Below, piece after piece: positions 26,447 to 35,193 of a stretch of 64,000 nucleotides of DNA (within the stretch, counting starts at the first letter, position 1; the number at the start of each line of letters is the position of its first letter). Source of the stretch: JABJGO01 sp963921245 (GTDB taxonomy: Bacteria; Pseudomonadota; Alphaproteobacteria; Rhodospirillales; Casp-alpha2). The position numbers and the translations under genes are program-made. The notes under the pieces are model-generated. The model did not search any database. It saw only the letters and a program-made list of their open reading frames with translations, and had not been told where the DNA came from. The DNA lies in NCBI GenBank assembly GCA_963921245.4, contig CAWUEY030000001.1, forward strand, positions 1,860,001 through 1,924,000, given 5' to 3'.

Positions 26447-27700
26447 TCAGCTCCGGTAGTCAGCGTTGATCTCGATATAGCCGTGAGTCAGATCGCACGT
26501 CCATACTGTCGCTTCACCCTGCCCCACGCCTACGTCAACGACGATGGTAATGTCTTCACCCTTCATGTGCTCGCCAACAGGTGTTTCGTCAAACCCCTCA
26601 ACCGCCCGGCCCGCCTCGGCAACCGCAATGCCTCCGATTGTGATCTTCAGGGCATCTCGATCAGCCCGTTCACCGGCCTTGCCTACAGCCATCACAATCC
26701 GACCCCAGTTGGCGTCCTCACCGGCAATCGCCGTCTTAACCAGAGGAGAATTGGCGATAGACAGCCCGATCCGGCGAGCAGCTTCGTCATCCTCGGCACC
26801 GCAAACCGATACCGAGATAAACTTGCTTGCCCCTTCCCCATCGCGAACCACCTGATGGGCAAGATCCTGGCAGACCGCCAGCAAGGCCAGACGGAAATCC
26901 TGGAGATGCTCGTCGTCAATCGACGTCACCGGCAAGTGTTCGCTTCCCGCGCCCGTCGCAAAAACCATCAGGGTGTCACTGGTCGAGGTATCGCTATCCA
27001 CGGTGATCGCATTGAAACTTTTCGAAACGGCGTCATCCAGAAGGGTTTGCAGCACCTCAGCGGGTATCCGGGCGTCCGTAAACACAAAGGACAACATTGT
27101 CGCCATATCCGGCGCAATCATGCCGGAGCCCTTGGCAATTCCCGCCAAGTTAACGGTGTGTGAGCCGATCTGTATGCTCCGCCCGGCCCCTTTGGCAAAG
27201 GTATCGGTGGTCATGATCGCCTTTGCCGCAGCCTCCCAGTTTCCCAAACTGAGCGCGGCAATCGCAGGCCCTAGGACACCCGTGATCCTGTTATAGGGCA
27301 AGTCTTCACCGATCACGCCGGTTGAAGCGGCAAATACATGGCTGGGGCGGCACCCCAACCCGTCGGCAACAGCTTCCACCGTAGCGACGACAGCCTCTTC
27401 ACCCTGCCGTCCGGTAAAGGCATTTGCATTTCCCGCGTTTACAATCAAGCCCCGGGCACCCCCGTCACCGCCTTTCAAGGTCTTGCGGCACCAGTCCACG
27501 GGAGCAGAGGGTGCGAGGGATCGGGTGAATACCCCGGCCGCCGCGGCTCCCGGATCAAGCGAGACCAGAAGAACATCGTCGCGCCCCTGATACTTCATAC
27601 CGGAATGCGCCGTTGCTGTCCGAACCCCCGCTACGTCAGGCATAACCGGAAAACTGGAGGGTGCTAATGGTGAGACAGCAGGACCTGAAGAACTGCCCAT
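26447..27700 (-). CDS. argJ: Bifunctional ornithine acetyltransferase / N-acetylglutamate synthase
   Basis: ArgJ moves the acetyl group from N-acetylornithine to glutamate and, in the bifunctional form, also uses acetyl-CoA. The 417-residue proenzyme carries LIVNAGNANAFTG and FAASTGVIGEDLP, then the self-cleavage region KGSGMIAPDMATMLSF. Cutting between Ala and Thr would release alpha and beta subunits, Thr becoming the nucleophile. The end, LTHGYIEINADYRS, is the conserved C-terminus. It sits between the parvulin gene and mutT on the minus strand. Confidence 0.97.
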   Translation of the reverse strand: MGSSSGPAVSPLAPSSFPVMPDVAGVRTATAHSGMKYQGRDDVLLVSLDPGAAAAGVFTRSLAPSAPVDWCRKTLKGGDGGARGLIVNAGNANAFTGRQGEEAVVATVEAVADGLGCRPSHVFAASTGVIGEDLPYNRITGVLGPAIAALSLGNWEAAAKAIMTTDTFAKGAGRSIQIGSHTVNLAGIAKGSGMIAPDMATMLSFVFTDARIPAEVLQTLLDDAVSKSFNAITVDSDTSTSDTLMVFATGAGSEHLPVTSIDDEHLQDFRLALLAVCQDLAHQVVRDGEGASKFISVSVCGAEDDEAARRIGLSIANSPLVKTAIAGEDANWGRIVMAVGKAGERADRDALKITIGGIAVAEAGRAVEGFDETPVGEHMKGEDITIVVDVGVGQGEATVWTCDLTHGYIEINADYRS

Positions 27701-27742
27701 GGCTAAATCTCTTTATTCTACTTCGTACTCATCCATATAACA

Positions 27743-28579
27743 CTATTCAGTCACAATGGGCTTACCATCCATGTTGAATTTTTCGATAATAGCCGCCGAT
27801 ACCAGGCTTGCCGCAAAAGCGGCTTCCAATTCCTGTGCCATTTCCGCCCGCAGTTGATCTTCAACCTGCTGAAACGACGGTTTCGGTATCTTGCGACGAT
27901 CTTCAACCCTGATGACATGCCAACCAAACTGGGTCTGAACAGGTTCTCTGGAATGCTCACCAACGGCGAGAGCGTAAGCAGCATCCTCAAAGGGTTTTAC
28001 CATTTGTCCCCGCCCAAAATAACCCAGGTTTCCGCCATTTGGCCCGGAAGGCCCTATGGAGTGCTCCTGCGCCAGTTCGGCAAAATCCGCGCCGTCATTC
28101 AGGTGCCCAATAATTGCGCGCGCCGTATCCACATTGTCGAGAAGGATATGCCGTGCCCGAAGCTCCTCGCCGGGGGGCAGGGTATTCAGAAATGACTGAT
28201 ATCGTTCCTGCAACACCTCATCGGAAATCATGTTTCGGGCATGATTCTCCAGGGCTTCCTGTCCAAGCAGCTGAATTCTTGCTGTTTCCAGTTTTGTCTC
28301 GAATGAATCCGTCTGATCAAGCTCCAATCTTTCACCCTCCATGGAAAGCACGCGTTGCGCCACAAGACGATCAACGAGGTGAGGATAGAGTGTGGACAAC
28401 GGTACGTCCTGGTATTGGGGCGATAGCCGCCTCAGCGCCTGCTTAATTTCACGCATGTAAATTGCGTCACCATTGACGGTAGCGATCACCCGGTCATCCG
28501 GTAAATCCTGTGCATATGCAGGGACTGTTAAAATTGACACCAGTGCGCCCAGTACGGCGAATTTTTTCCAGCTTTTCAT
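27743..28579 (-). CDS. Periplasmic parvulin-type peptidyl-prolyl isomerase
   Basis: This 278-residue exported foldase has a signal peptide (MKSWKKFAVLGALVSILTVPAYAQ, cleavage after residue 23 or 24). A SurA/PrsA-like N-terminal helical segment follows, then a parvulin domain: ARHILLDNVDTARAIIGHLNDGADFAELAQEHS, GGNLGYFGRGQMVKPFEDAAYAL and FGWHVIRVEDRR. These are the core PPIase motifs. It probably helps fold exported or outer-membrane proteins. It is divergent from the aspartic-protease gene and upstream of argJ. Confidence 0.93.
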   Translation of the reverse strand: MKSWKKFAVLGALVSILTVPAYAQDLPDDRVIATVNGDAIYMREIKQALRRLSPQYQDVPLSTLYPHLVDRLVAQRVLSMEGERLELDQTDSFETKLETARIQLLGQEALENHARNMISDEVLQERYQSFLNTLPPGEELRARHILLDNVDTARAIIGHLNDGADFAELAQEHSIGPSGPNGGNLGYFGRGQMVKPFEDAAYALAVGEHSREPVQTQFGWHVIRVEDRRKIPKPSFQQVEDQLRAEMAQELEAAFAASLVSAAIIEKFNMDGKPIVTE

Positions 28580-28685
28580 TGATTACTCCATTGAATTGGG
28601 GCACGCATCATGCACGAGGAACCCGGGGATGGAAAGCCGATTGATTGGTTTTCGGCTCAAACCTTTACGGGTATAGTAGCAACCC

Positions 28686-29384
28686 ATGAAATGGACAAAA
28701 AATCCATGGGTTTGGCTAACCCTGTTTTTACTGGTAACGACCCTGCTGGTTGTTTGGCTCAACAACCGATTTCCAGGCGCACTTGCGTCCCGTGAGGGCC
28801 AGATCGACCTGACGCGCTCGTTGCTGATCCTCGCCGTTGTCGGCGGCAGTTTTATCCTTCATCGCCGTATGGCAATGAACAATGTCTTGAGAAACCTATC
28901 GCTTTGGACCGGTATCGCCGGTGTTGTCTTCATTGCGTACAGCTTTCGAGACGAAGCTGCGGGGTTGGGCATCCGTCTGATGTCTGAGATCAATCCCGGC
29001 GCGGGTCAAAATAGCGGCGATGAAATCAGATTTCCAAAATCAAGCAATGGACACTTTGTCGTCGAAACCTGGATCAGCGGTGAACCTGTAAGATTTCTCG
29101 TTGATACAGGGGCAACCGATATCGTCCTCAGTCCACGGGATGCTGAACGTCTGGGATTCGATCTTTCGTCATTGCAATACTCCAAGGTGTACAACACGGC
29201 GAATGGCCAGGTTCAGGGCGCTCCGGTGGAGCTCTCGCAGCTACAACTGGGGCCGATTTACATGGAAAATGTACGCGCAACAGTGAACGGGGCGGACATG
29301 AACCAATCGCTTTTGGGAATGAGCTTTTTGAACCGGTTGAGTGCCTATTCCGTCTCAGGTGATTATCTTGTTTTGAAACCCTGA
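28686..29384 (+). CDS. Membrane-anchored retropepsin-like aspartic protease (TIGR02281-type)
   Basis: This 232-residue protein has three N-terminal hydrophobic helices (about 8-26, 43-60, 69-87), then a periplasmic retropepsin-like domain. The active-site motif LVDTGATDIVLS places the catalytic Asp at 140. One DTG per chain means two chains must pair to form the active site. Downstream LLGMSFLNRLSAY is the usual second conserved strand. Bacterial homologues are clan AA proteases of unknown target. It is followed, 131 bases later, by secA. Confidence 0.9.
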   Translation: MKWTKNPWVWLTLFLLVTTLLVVWLNNRFPGALASREGQIDLTRSLLILAVVGGSFILHRRMAMNNVLRNLSLWTGIAGVVFIAYSFRDEAAGLGIRLMSEINPGAGQNSGDEIRFPKSSNGHFVVETWISGEPVRFLVDTGATDIVLSPRDAERLGFDLSSLQYSKVYNTANGQVQGAPVELSQLQLGPIYMENVRATVNGADMNQSLLGMSFLNRLSAYSVSGDYLVLKP

Positions 29385-29515
29385 ACGCCTGCGTTTACAG
29401 CAGAAAAACGATTCCGCGACCCCCATTCCCTCTCATTGACTTATGGTCACTTCGCGCTTATGTCTGTGCAGCCTTTTTCAGGCCCAATCCGCATTGATAT
29501 GGAGTTCTTTCCCGC

Positions 29516-32242
29516 ATGTTTGAAGCCATCGCCAAGAAGTTTTTTGGCAGTGCCAATGACCGCTACCTGAAGGGCATGCAAAAACATGTGGACGCCATCA
29601 ATGGCATGGAAGCAACGTTCGAAAAACTTTCTGACGACGAGCTGCGCGGCAAGACAGATGAATTCCGAAACCGGCTGGCTGCCGGTGCCACGACAAACGA
29701 TATTCTTGAAGAAGCCTTTACTGTTGTTCGTGAAGCTGCGAAACGCACGCTCGGCCAGCGGCACTTTGATGTGCAACTGCTGGGCGGTATGGTCCTGCAC
29801 CGGGGCATGATTTCAGAGATGAAAACCGGCGAAGGTAAGACGCTGGTCGCTACCTTGCCAGTCTATCTCAACGCGCTCAGTGGAAAAGGGGCACATGTCG
29901 TTACCGTCAACGATTACCTTGCCAGTCGTGATGCTGAATGGATGGGACAGGTCTACGGTTTTCTGGGGCTGACCTGTGGCTGCATCGTTCCCGGCATTGA
30001 TGACAGAGAACGGCAAGCGGCCTACAACTGTGACATTACTTACGGCACCAACAATGAGTTTGGCTTTGATTATCTGCGCGACAACATGAAGTTTAGCCTC
30101 GAAGATATGGTGCAACGAGATTTTAACTTTGCGATCGTGGACGAAGTCGATTCCATTCTTATTGACGAGGCACGGACGCCGCTGATCATATCAGGCCCAA
30201 CGCAGGATAACTCTGATCTTTATACGCTCATCGACAAGCTGATCCCCGGTCTGGTTGAAGAAGATTACGAGAAAGATGAGAAGTCTCGCGCGGTTACCTT
30301 CACCGATGAAGGGGCGGAACACATGGAGCAGCTATTGGCCGAATCAGACCTTTTGGAAGAAGGCAGCCTCTATGACATCAACAACGTATCGCTCGTTCAC
30401 CATGCCAATCAGGCATTGAGGGCGCACACCCTGTTCCATCGCGATACCGATTACATTGTCCGAGACGACAAAGTCATCATTATCGACGAGTTTACAGGTC
30501 GCATGATGGAAGGGCGCCGATTTTCAGACGGCTTGCATCAGGCTCTGGAAGCCAAGGAAGGCGTCACCATCCAAAATGAAAACCAAACCCTTGCCTCAAT
30601 CACCTTTCAGAATTACTTCCGTCTTTACCCGAAACTCTCGGGCATGACGGGCACGGCCATGACGGAAGCCGGAGAATTCTCTGAGATCTACAAGCTTGAA
30701 GTTGTGGAGATTCCGACAAACGTGCCGTGCGTCCGTGACGACATGGATGACGAGGTCTATCGCACGGCAAAAGAAAAGTATGACGCAATCCTGGCCGAAA
30801 TCACGGACTGTCAGCAACGCGGCCAACCCGTACTTGTCGGCACCGTGAGCATTGAGAAATCAGAAATTCTCTCCAGATTGCTGAAAGATAACAAGATCAA
30901 GCACCACGTTCTCAACGCACGCCATCACGAACAGGAAGCCTTCATCATCGCTCAGGCCGGTGAACCGGGTGCCGTAACAATCGCCACCAACATGGCGGGC
31001 CGTGGCACCGATATTCAGCTTGGTGGCAACATCGACATGATTATCAAACAGGAACTAAGCGGGGTCTCGGACAAGAAAAAACACCGGAGCGGTGAAACCA
31101 AGCTCCGCGAAAAGGTAGAAACGAACAAAGAAACGTCGTTGAAGGCGGGCGGCTTGTTTGTCTTATGTACGGAGCGACACGAAAGCCGCCGTATTGACAA
31201 TCAGCTCCGTGGTCGTTCTGGGCGACAAGGTGATCCAGGCGGGTCGAAGTTTTATCTGTCACTCGAAGATGATCTGATGCGCATATTCGGTTCAGAGCGC
31301 ATTGACAGCATGTTGCAGAAACTGGGTTTGGACGAGGGCGAAGCCATTGTCCACCCATGGGTCAACAAGGCCCTGGCAAAAGCACAGCAAAAGGTTGAAG
31401 CGCGAAACTTCGAAATCCGGAAAAACCTCCTCAAGTTTGACGATGTCATGAATGACCAGCGCACGGTCATTTATGAACAACGCAAGGAACTCATGTCCAC
31501 GGATGACGTTTCCCAAACCGTTCAGAGCATGCGTGAGGAAACCATCGAAGACATGGTTGCCGACTGCATTCCGGAAAAAGCGTACGCCGAGCAATGGGAA
31601 GTTGATCGCCTACACGAAGAATGCCTGCGTATTCTCGGGCTGGATTTACCAGTTCAAGACTGGGCAAAAGAAGAAGGCATAGCGGACCAGGAAATTCTGC
31701 AACGGATTCAGGACGCCGCAAACCGCCGTATGGCGGAGAAAGCTGCGCGCTTCACACCTGATGTCATGCGCGATATTGAAAAGGGCCTGTTGCTTCAGGT
31801 CCTCGATCAAATGTGGAAAGAGCACCTTTTGACACTGGATCACCTGAGACAAGGCATCGGATTGCGCGCCTACGGACAGCGCGACCCATTGCGTGAGTAC
31901 CAGCGGGAGGCCTTCCACCTTTTCCAGGAAATGCTGGACAAGCTCCGCGAACGGATAACCGCCATACTGGCACATGTAGAGGTTCAGGCGCAGCCAACGG
32001 AAGCTCTCCTGAAACCGAAACAGCAGGAGATGCACGAAACCCGGCAAGACCCTGCGCTGGGCAATGACACACCTTCATCAAACGAAGCGTCTCAGACCGT
32101 TACAAAAACTGCCAACACGCGAGTCAAACCGGAAGACCGCGACCCGAATGACCCATCCACCTGGGGGCGTGTTGCCCGGAACGAACCTTGTCCCTGCGGC
32201 TCCGAAAAAAAATACAAACACTGTCACGGCAGATTGGCTTAA
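29516..32242 (+). CDS. secA: Preprotein translocase ATPase SecA
   Basis: SecA drives unfolded preproteins through SecYEG. The 908-residue protein has Walker A MKTGEGKT (residues 102-109), DEVDSILIDEARTPLIIS as Walker B, the VTIATNMAGRGTDI motif of the second nucleotide domain and the helical wing/scaffold region. The very C-terminus carries the zinc-binding SEC-C domain (EPCPCGSEKKYKHCHG) that contacts SecB. ATG 29516 gives the canonical MFEAIAKKFFGSANDRYLK start. Length and order match alphaproteobacterial SecA. Confidence 0.99.
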   Translation: MFEAIAKKFFGSANDRYLKGMQKHVDAINGMEATFEKLSDDELRGKTDEFRNRLAAGATTNDILEEAFTVVREAAKRTLGQRHFDVQLLGGMVLHRGMISEMKTGEGKTLVATLPVYLNALSGKGAHVVTVNDYLASRDAEWMGQVYGFLGLTCGCIVPGIDDRERQAAYNCDITYGTNNEFGFDYLRDNMKFSLEDMVQRDFNFAIVDEVDSILIDEARTPLIISGPTQDNSDLYTLIDKLIPGLVEEDYEKDEKSRAVTFTDEGAEHMEQLLAESDLLEEGSLYDINNVSLVHHANQALRAHTLFHRDTDYIVRDDKVIIIDEFTGRMMEGRRFSDGLHQALEAKEGVTIQNENQTLASITFQNYFRLYPKLSGMTGTAMTEAGEFSEIYKLEVVEIPTNVPCVRDDMDDEVYRTAKEKYDAILAEITDCQQRGQPVLVGTVSIEKSEILSRLLKDNKIKHHVLNARHHEQEAFIIAQAGEPGAVTIATNMAGRGTDIQLGGNIDMIIKQELSGVSDKKKHRSGETKLREKVETNKETSLKAGGLFVLCTERHESRRIDNQLRGRSGRQGDPGGSKFYLSLEDDLMRIFGSERIDSMLQKLGLDEGEAIVHPWVNKALAKAQQKVEARNFEIRKNLLKFDDVMNDQRTVIYEQRKELMSTDDVSQTVQSMREETIEDMVADCIPEKAYAEQWEVDRLHEECLRILGLDLPVQDWAKEEGIADQEILQRIQDAANRRMAEKAARFTPDVMRDIEKGLLLQVLDQMWKEHLLTLDHLRQGIGLRAYGQRDPLREYQREAFHLFQEMLDKLRERITAILAHVEVQAQPTEALLKPKQQEMHETRQDPALGNDTPSSNEASQTVTKTANTRVKPEDRDPNDPSTWGRVARNEPCPCGSEKKYKHCHGRLA

Positions 32243-32287
32243 AGCCATTAATATGATTAGAAACACACTTCTTCTCGACGAAATGGG

Positions 32288-32327
32288 GCGTGCCTCCGCA
32301 CGTTTAAACAAAGCGTGCCTCCGCACG
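32288..32327. repeat. Two identical 15-bp hairpin repeats downstream of secA
   Basis: The 15-mer GCGTGCCTCCGCACG occurs at 32288-32302 and again at 32313-32327. Each can fold into a 5-bp CGTGC/GCACG stem with a CTCC loop. They fall in the convergent gap between secA and the small minus-strand gene at 32364. No T-run follows, so they may be weak bidirectional terminators or RNA-end stabilisers. Confidence 0.5.
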
Positions 32328-32363
32328 ACTGAGATCAGAAACTTCGGCCATGACGTGTCCGGC

Positions 32364-32729
32364 CTATTGGCGAGCGCGACCTGATCGACCGCCACGCCTC
32401 TTGTGCGCCTCTGCCCCGCCTTGCCCCTCGGCAGCCTGACGTAGCAGATCATAAAGTTTCCTTGCTTCATCCGACGCGTCTTCGGCAATTGAACCAGCAA
32501 TGTCATCAAGAACTTTTCTGGCTGCGTCCTGTTGATTGACATCCGGTGAAAGCCTCATCAACCAAGACAACAGAACATCTTCCGCTGGGCCGGCAAAAGA
32601 TGATGAGTCTTCAAAAATCTGACTCATGAGATTAACGGGATCAAACGCTGGCCCCGGTTTCAGGCGCCGGGCCACATCCTCTTCCACGCTTATGCCATCG
32701 CCGTTCGCTGGCTTTTCCTGATCCGCCAT
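32364..32729 (-). CDS. Small acidic protein of unknown function
   Basis: This 121-residue soluble protein is acidic in its body (VEEDVARRLKPGPAFDP; DVNQQDAARKVLDDIAGSIAED) with an Arg/Lys/Gly-rich tail (AHKRRGGRSGRARQ). It is predicted helical with no membrane segment. GGAGAGG lies about 11 bases before ATG 32729. No family recognised. It is convergent with secA and divergent from the DMT transporter. Confidence 0.6.
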   Translation of the reverse strand: MADQEKPANGDGISVEEDVARRLKPGPAFDPVNLMSQIFEDSSSFAGPAEDVLLSWLMRLSPDVNQQDAARKVLDDIAGSIAEDASDEARKLYDLLRQAAEGQGGAEAHKRRGGRSGRARQ

Positions 32730-32840
32730 GCTTAAAAACCCCTCTCCAGGTCAAACTGTGGTGCCGGAAGGTGGTGTTATCACCTGCTGAGTCTCAATGG
32801 TTGTATTGGATGCAGTTGAATAAAATCAAACGCAAAAACT

Positions 32841-33767
32841 TTGCACTTGAATGAAAGCGTCGACCACGTGTCCCACACCCCAAGGCAGTTCCTGAGCGGA
32901 AACCTGCTTGCCATGACAAGCATCATGTTCTGGTCTTCCGGTTTCCCGGTAACAGAAGAGCTCCTGACATCATGGCATCCGCTTTTGTCCACGTTGGGCC
33001 GATTGCTCCTCGGTGGCATTGCATTGGTTCCGCTGATGTTATGGCGGGAAGACCTTCGTTCCCTGCGGCATGCACCGTGGAAACGAATTTTCTGGATCAG
33101 CAGTGCCGGGCTGGGGCTTTCAACCGTCTGTCTGAATGTAGGCATTCTTTATTCAGATGCCGTCACAGCCGCCATTCTGGTTACAACCATGCCTATTGCC
33201 GCCTTCATACTGGCGGTTTGGGAAAAGGAAGTAAAAGTAACAACAAAGTGGGTTCTTGGAATTGCCCTCGCCGTCACCGGTGGTGTCTGGGCCAGTATCG
33301 GGTCCAACATCGAGCAGATTGGTTTCCGGGGCGGAGAATTTTTTCTCGTTATGGCGACTGCCACCTTCGCCTGGTACTCGAGAGAGACAATCAAACGCCT
33401 GCCCATGTTAAGCCCGGTGACCACAACTTCCCTTACGCTGATTATGGGCGGTTTGATTACTGCCGTTTTTGTTGTGGCCTACGGCGCTCTTAGTTCCGTC
33501 GATATGAACTATGATTTTTCATTTCGGCCAGTTGCGCTGTTGGTTTGGGTTTCCGTAGTAAGCAACGGCGTAGCCATGTTTTTCTGGCTTAGTGCGGCAA
33601 GCAGGATCGGCGTGACCGTTGCCTCTTTTCACCAAAACCTTGTGCCGTTTTACGTCATGATCATTGCAATCATCTGGGGTGGCGACGTTGTGCTCTATCA
33701 GATTTTAGCCGCCCTTGTGGTTATCACAGGACTTGCTGTTACACAGTGGCGGGGGGATACCGGGTAA
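32841..33767 (+). CDS. EamA/DMT-family transporter
   Basis: This ~308-residue inner-membrane permease has about ten helices in two EamA repeats. The first half begins NLLAMTSIMFWSSGFPVTEELL and the second is visible as FFLVMATATFAWYSRETIKR, ending in VVITGLAVTQW. DMT permeases export or import small metabolites; the substrate is unknown. The start is uncertain: TTG 32841 is the longest, GTG 32868 and ATG 32913 remain possible, and ATG 32913 would still leave helix 1 nearly intact. Confidence 0.88.
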   Translation: MHLNESVDHVSHTPRQFLSGNLLAMTSIMFWSSGFPVTEELLTSWHPLLSTLGRLLLGGIALVPLMLWREDLRSLRHAPWKRIFWISSAGLGLSTVCLNVGILYSDAVTAAILVTTMPIAAFILAVWEKEVKVTTKWVLGIALAVTGGVWASIGSNIEQIGFRGGEFFLVMATATFAWYSRETIKRLPMLSPVTTTSLTLIMGGLITAVFVVAYGALSSVDMNYDFSFRPVALLVWVSVVSNGVAMFFWLSAASRIGVTVASFHQNLVPFYVMIIAIIWGGDVVLYQILAALVVITGLAVTQWRGDTG

Positions 33768-33935
33768 ACCCGCGCGCGGATTGCCGCGTTTACAATACGA
33801 GGTCACCCGGACATTATGGCTGGCAGGAACAACTAGACCGAACCCTGTCCCTCAGCAAAGCAGCAGCAGAAGAACCCATGAACATTCTCCTGCGCAACAT
33901 TCTGGAAGAAGAAGCGGCGCGCGATTAACCGCGGT

Positions 33936-34892
33936 TTATGAAAGCCCCTGCTTTCCCATTTCTAAAAACTTCTCGCGGCGATGCGTTTTGATGACACCAC
34001 CTTCGAGGCCATTAAACTCAGTCAATGCGGTGTCAATCGCCTCAGCAACGCGCTCCATTGAAACCTCTCGCTCTCGGTGCGCACCACCCAGAGGTTCCTG
34101 AATGATGAAATCGATAACACCAAGCTTCAACAGATCCTGCGCTGTAAGCCGGAGAGCTTCAGCGGCTGTTTGTGTTTCTTCACCGTCCCGCCACAGGATT
34201 GATGCGCAGCCCTCAGGGGAAATAACCGAATAAATGGAATGTTCCAACATCAAAACCTTGTTCGCCGCCGCAACCGCAATCGCACCGCCTGATCCACCCT
34301 CGCCGATAACGACGCTAATCATGGGCACCTTTAGCGAAAGACAGACTTCGATACTTCTCGCGATAGCCTCTGCCTGACCACGGGCTTCGGCATCAATACC
34401 AGGATACGCACCGGGCGTGTCGACAAAAGATATCAGCGGTAACCCGAACTGATCAGCAAGGTGCATCAGGCGCTGGGCCTTTCTGTATCCCTCCGGTTTA
34501 GCCATGCCGAAATTATGACGAATACGACCATCAGTATCGGCCCCTTTCTCGTGTCCAAGAACAACCACCGATTGTCCATGGAACCGTCCCAGCCCGCCGA
34601 GAATTGCAGCATCTTCAGCAAACGCCCTGTCGCCGGCCAGTGGCGTGAAATCTTCGATAAGACTGGAAAGATAATCCGCTGTATGCGGCCTGTTTGGATG
34701 GCGTGCAACCTGCGCCTTTTGCCAGGGTGACAGTTTGGCATAGGTGGATTTCAGCAGCTTTTCCACCTTGCCCTGGAGTTTTCCTACCTCGTCAGCAATG
34801 TTGACTTCTTCCGTACCACTCAGGTGGCGAAGTTCTTCGATCTTGCCCTCGAGTTCCGCGATAGGTTTCTCAAAATCCAGATAATTATGCAT
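33936..34892 (-). CDS. accA: Acetyl-CoA carboxylase carboxyltransferase subunit alpha
   Basis: AccA with AccD transfers the carboxyl group from biotin to acetyl-CoA to form malonyl-CoA. The 318-residue protein starts with MHNYLDFEKPIAELEGKIEEL and contains VVLGHEKGADTDGRIRHNFGMAKPEGYRKA, SFVDTPGAYPGIDAEARGQ and VIGEGGSGGAIAVAAANKVLMLE, all in the order seen in E. coli AccA. It is a stand-alone minus-strand gene in this window. Confidence 0.98.
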   Translation of the reverse strand: MHNYLDFEKPIAELEGKIEELRHLSGTEEVNIADEVGKLQGKVEKLLKSTYAKLSPWQKAQVARHPNRPHTADYLSSLIEDFTPLAGDRAFAEDAAILGGLGRFHGQSVVVLGHEKGADTDGRIRHNFGMAKPEGYRKAQRLMHLADQFGLPLISFVDTPGAYPGIDAEARGQAEAIARSIEVCLSLKVPMISVVIGEGGSGGAIAVAAANKVLMLEHSIYSVISPEGCASILWRDGEETQTAAEALRLTAQDLLKLGVIDFIIQEPLGGAHREREVSMERVAEAIDTALTEFNGLEGGVIKTHRREKFLEMGKQGLS

Positions 34893-35193
34893 ACGATCCG
34901 TACATCCGGTTAGCTAAGTCAAAGCTGTTCTTTGTATTCTACGGAATACTATGCTTGTCCGCCCGTCTCAAGACCCTGTGTGTTGAGGACGAGATTGTAT
35001 GTCGCCACTTTCATCTGAAAGCGACGGAATGACGATTTAACATCTGGCACTTGTAAAAGCGTCAGAATGCTGCTTCCATGCCTTGAGAGAAAGCCGCCCT
35101 GTCAGGCAAGCCCGGTGCTTTCGGAAAAATATGCTTCTGGCAGTCCTGCTGGGGTTCAAAGAGGTCGCAGCGAGAGATTTTAAGGAGTTTGTG
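34893..35193. other. Divergent promoter region of accA and the molybdoenzyme gene, with a hairpin
   Basis: About 300 bases. At 35001-35025, GTCGC and GCGAC flank TTTCA/TGAAA, so the segment can fold into a two-part stem of 10 bp with a three-base bulge and a 2-base tip. It is ~170 bases before the plus-strand start. AAGGAG at 35182-35187 lies six bases before ATG 35194 and fixes that start. No ORF is recognised. Confidence 0.4.

Noticed and set aside
33746..33928. 60-codon ORF after the DMT transporter ending in RNILEEEAARD
   Set aside because: Overlaps the transporter's 3' end; no start signal or recognised family. Could be a tiny gene end, but support is too thin.
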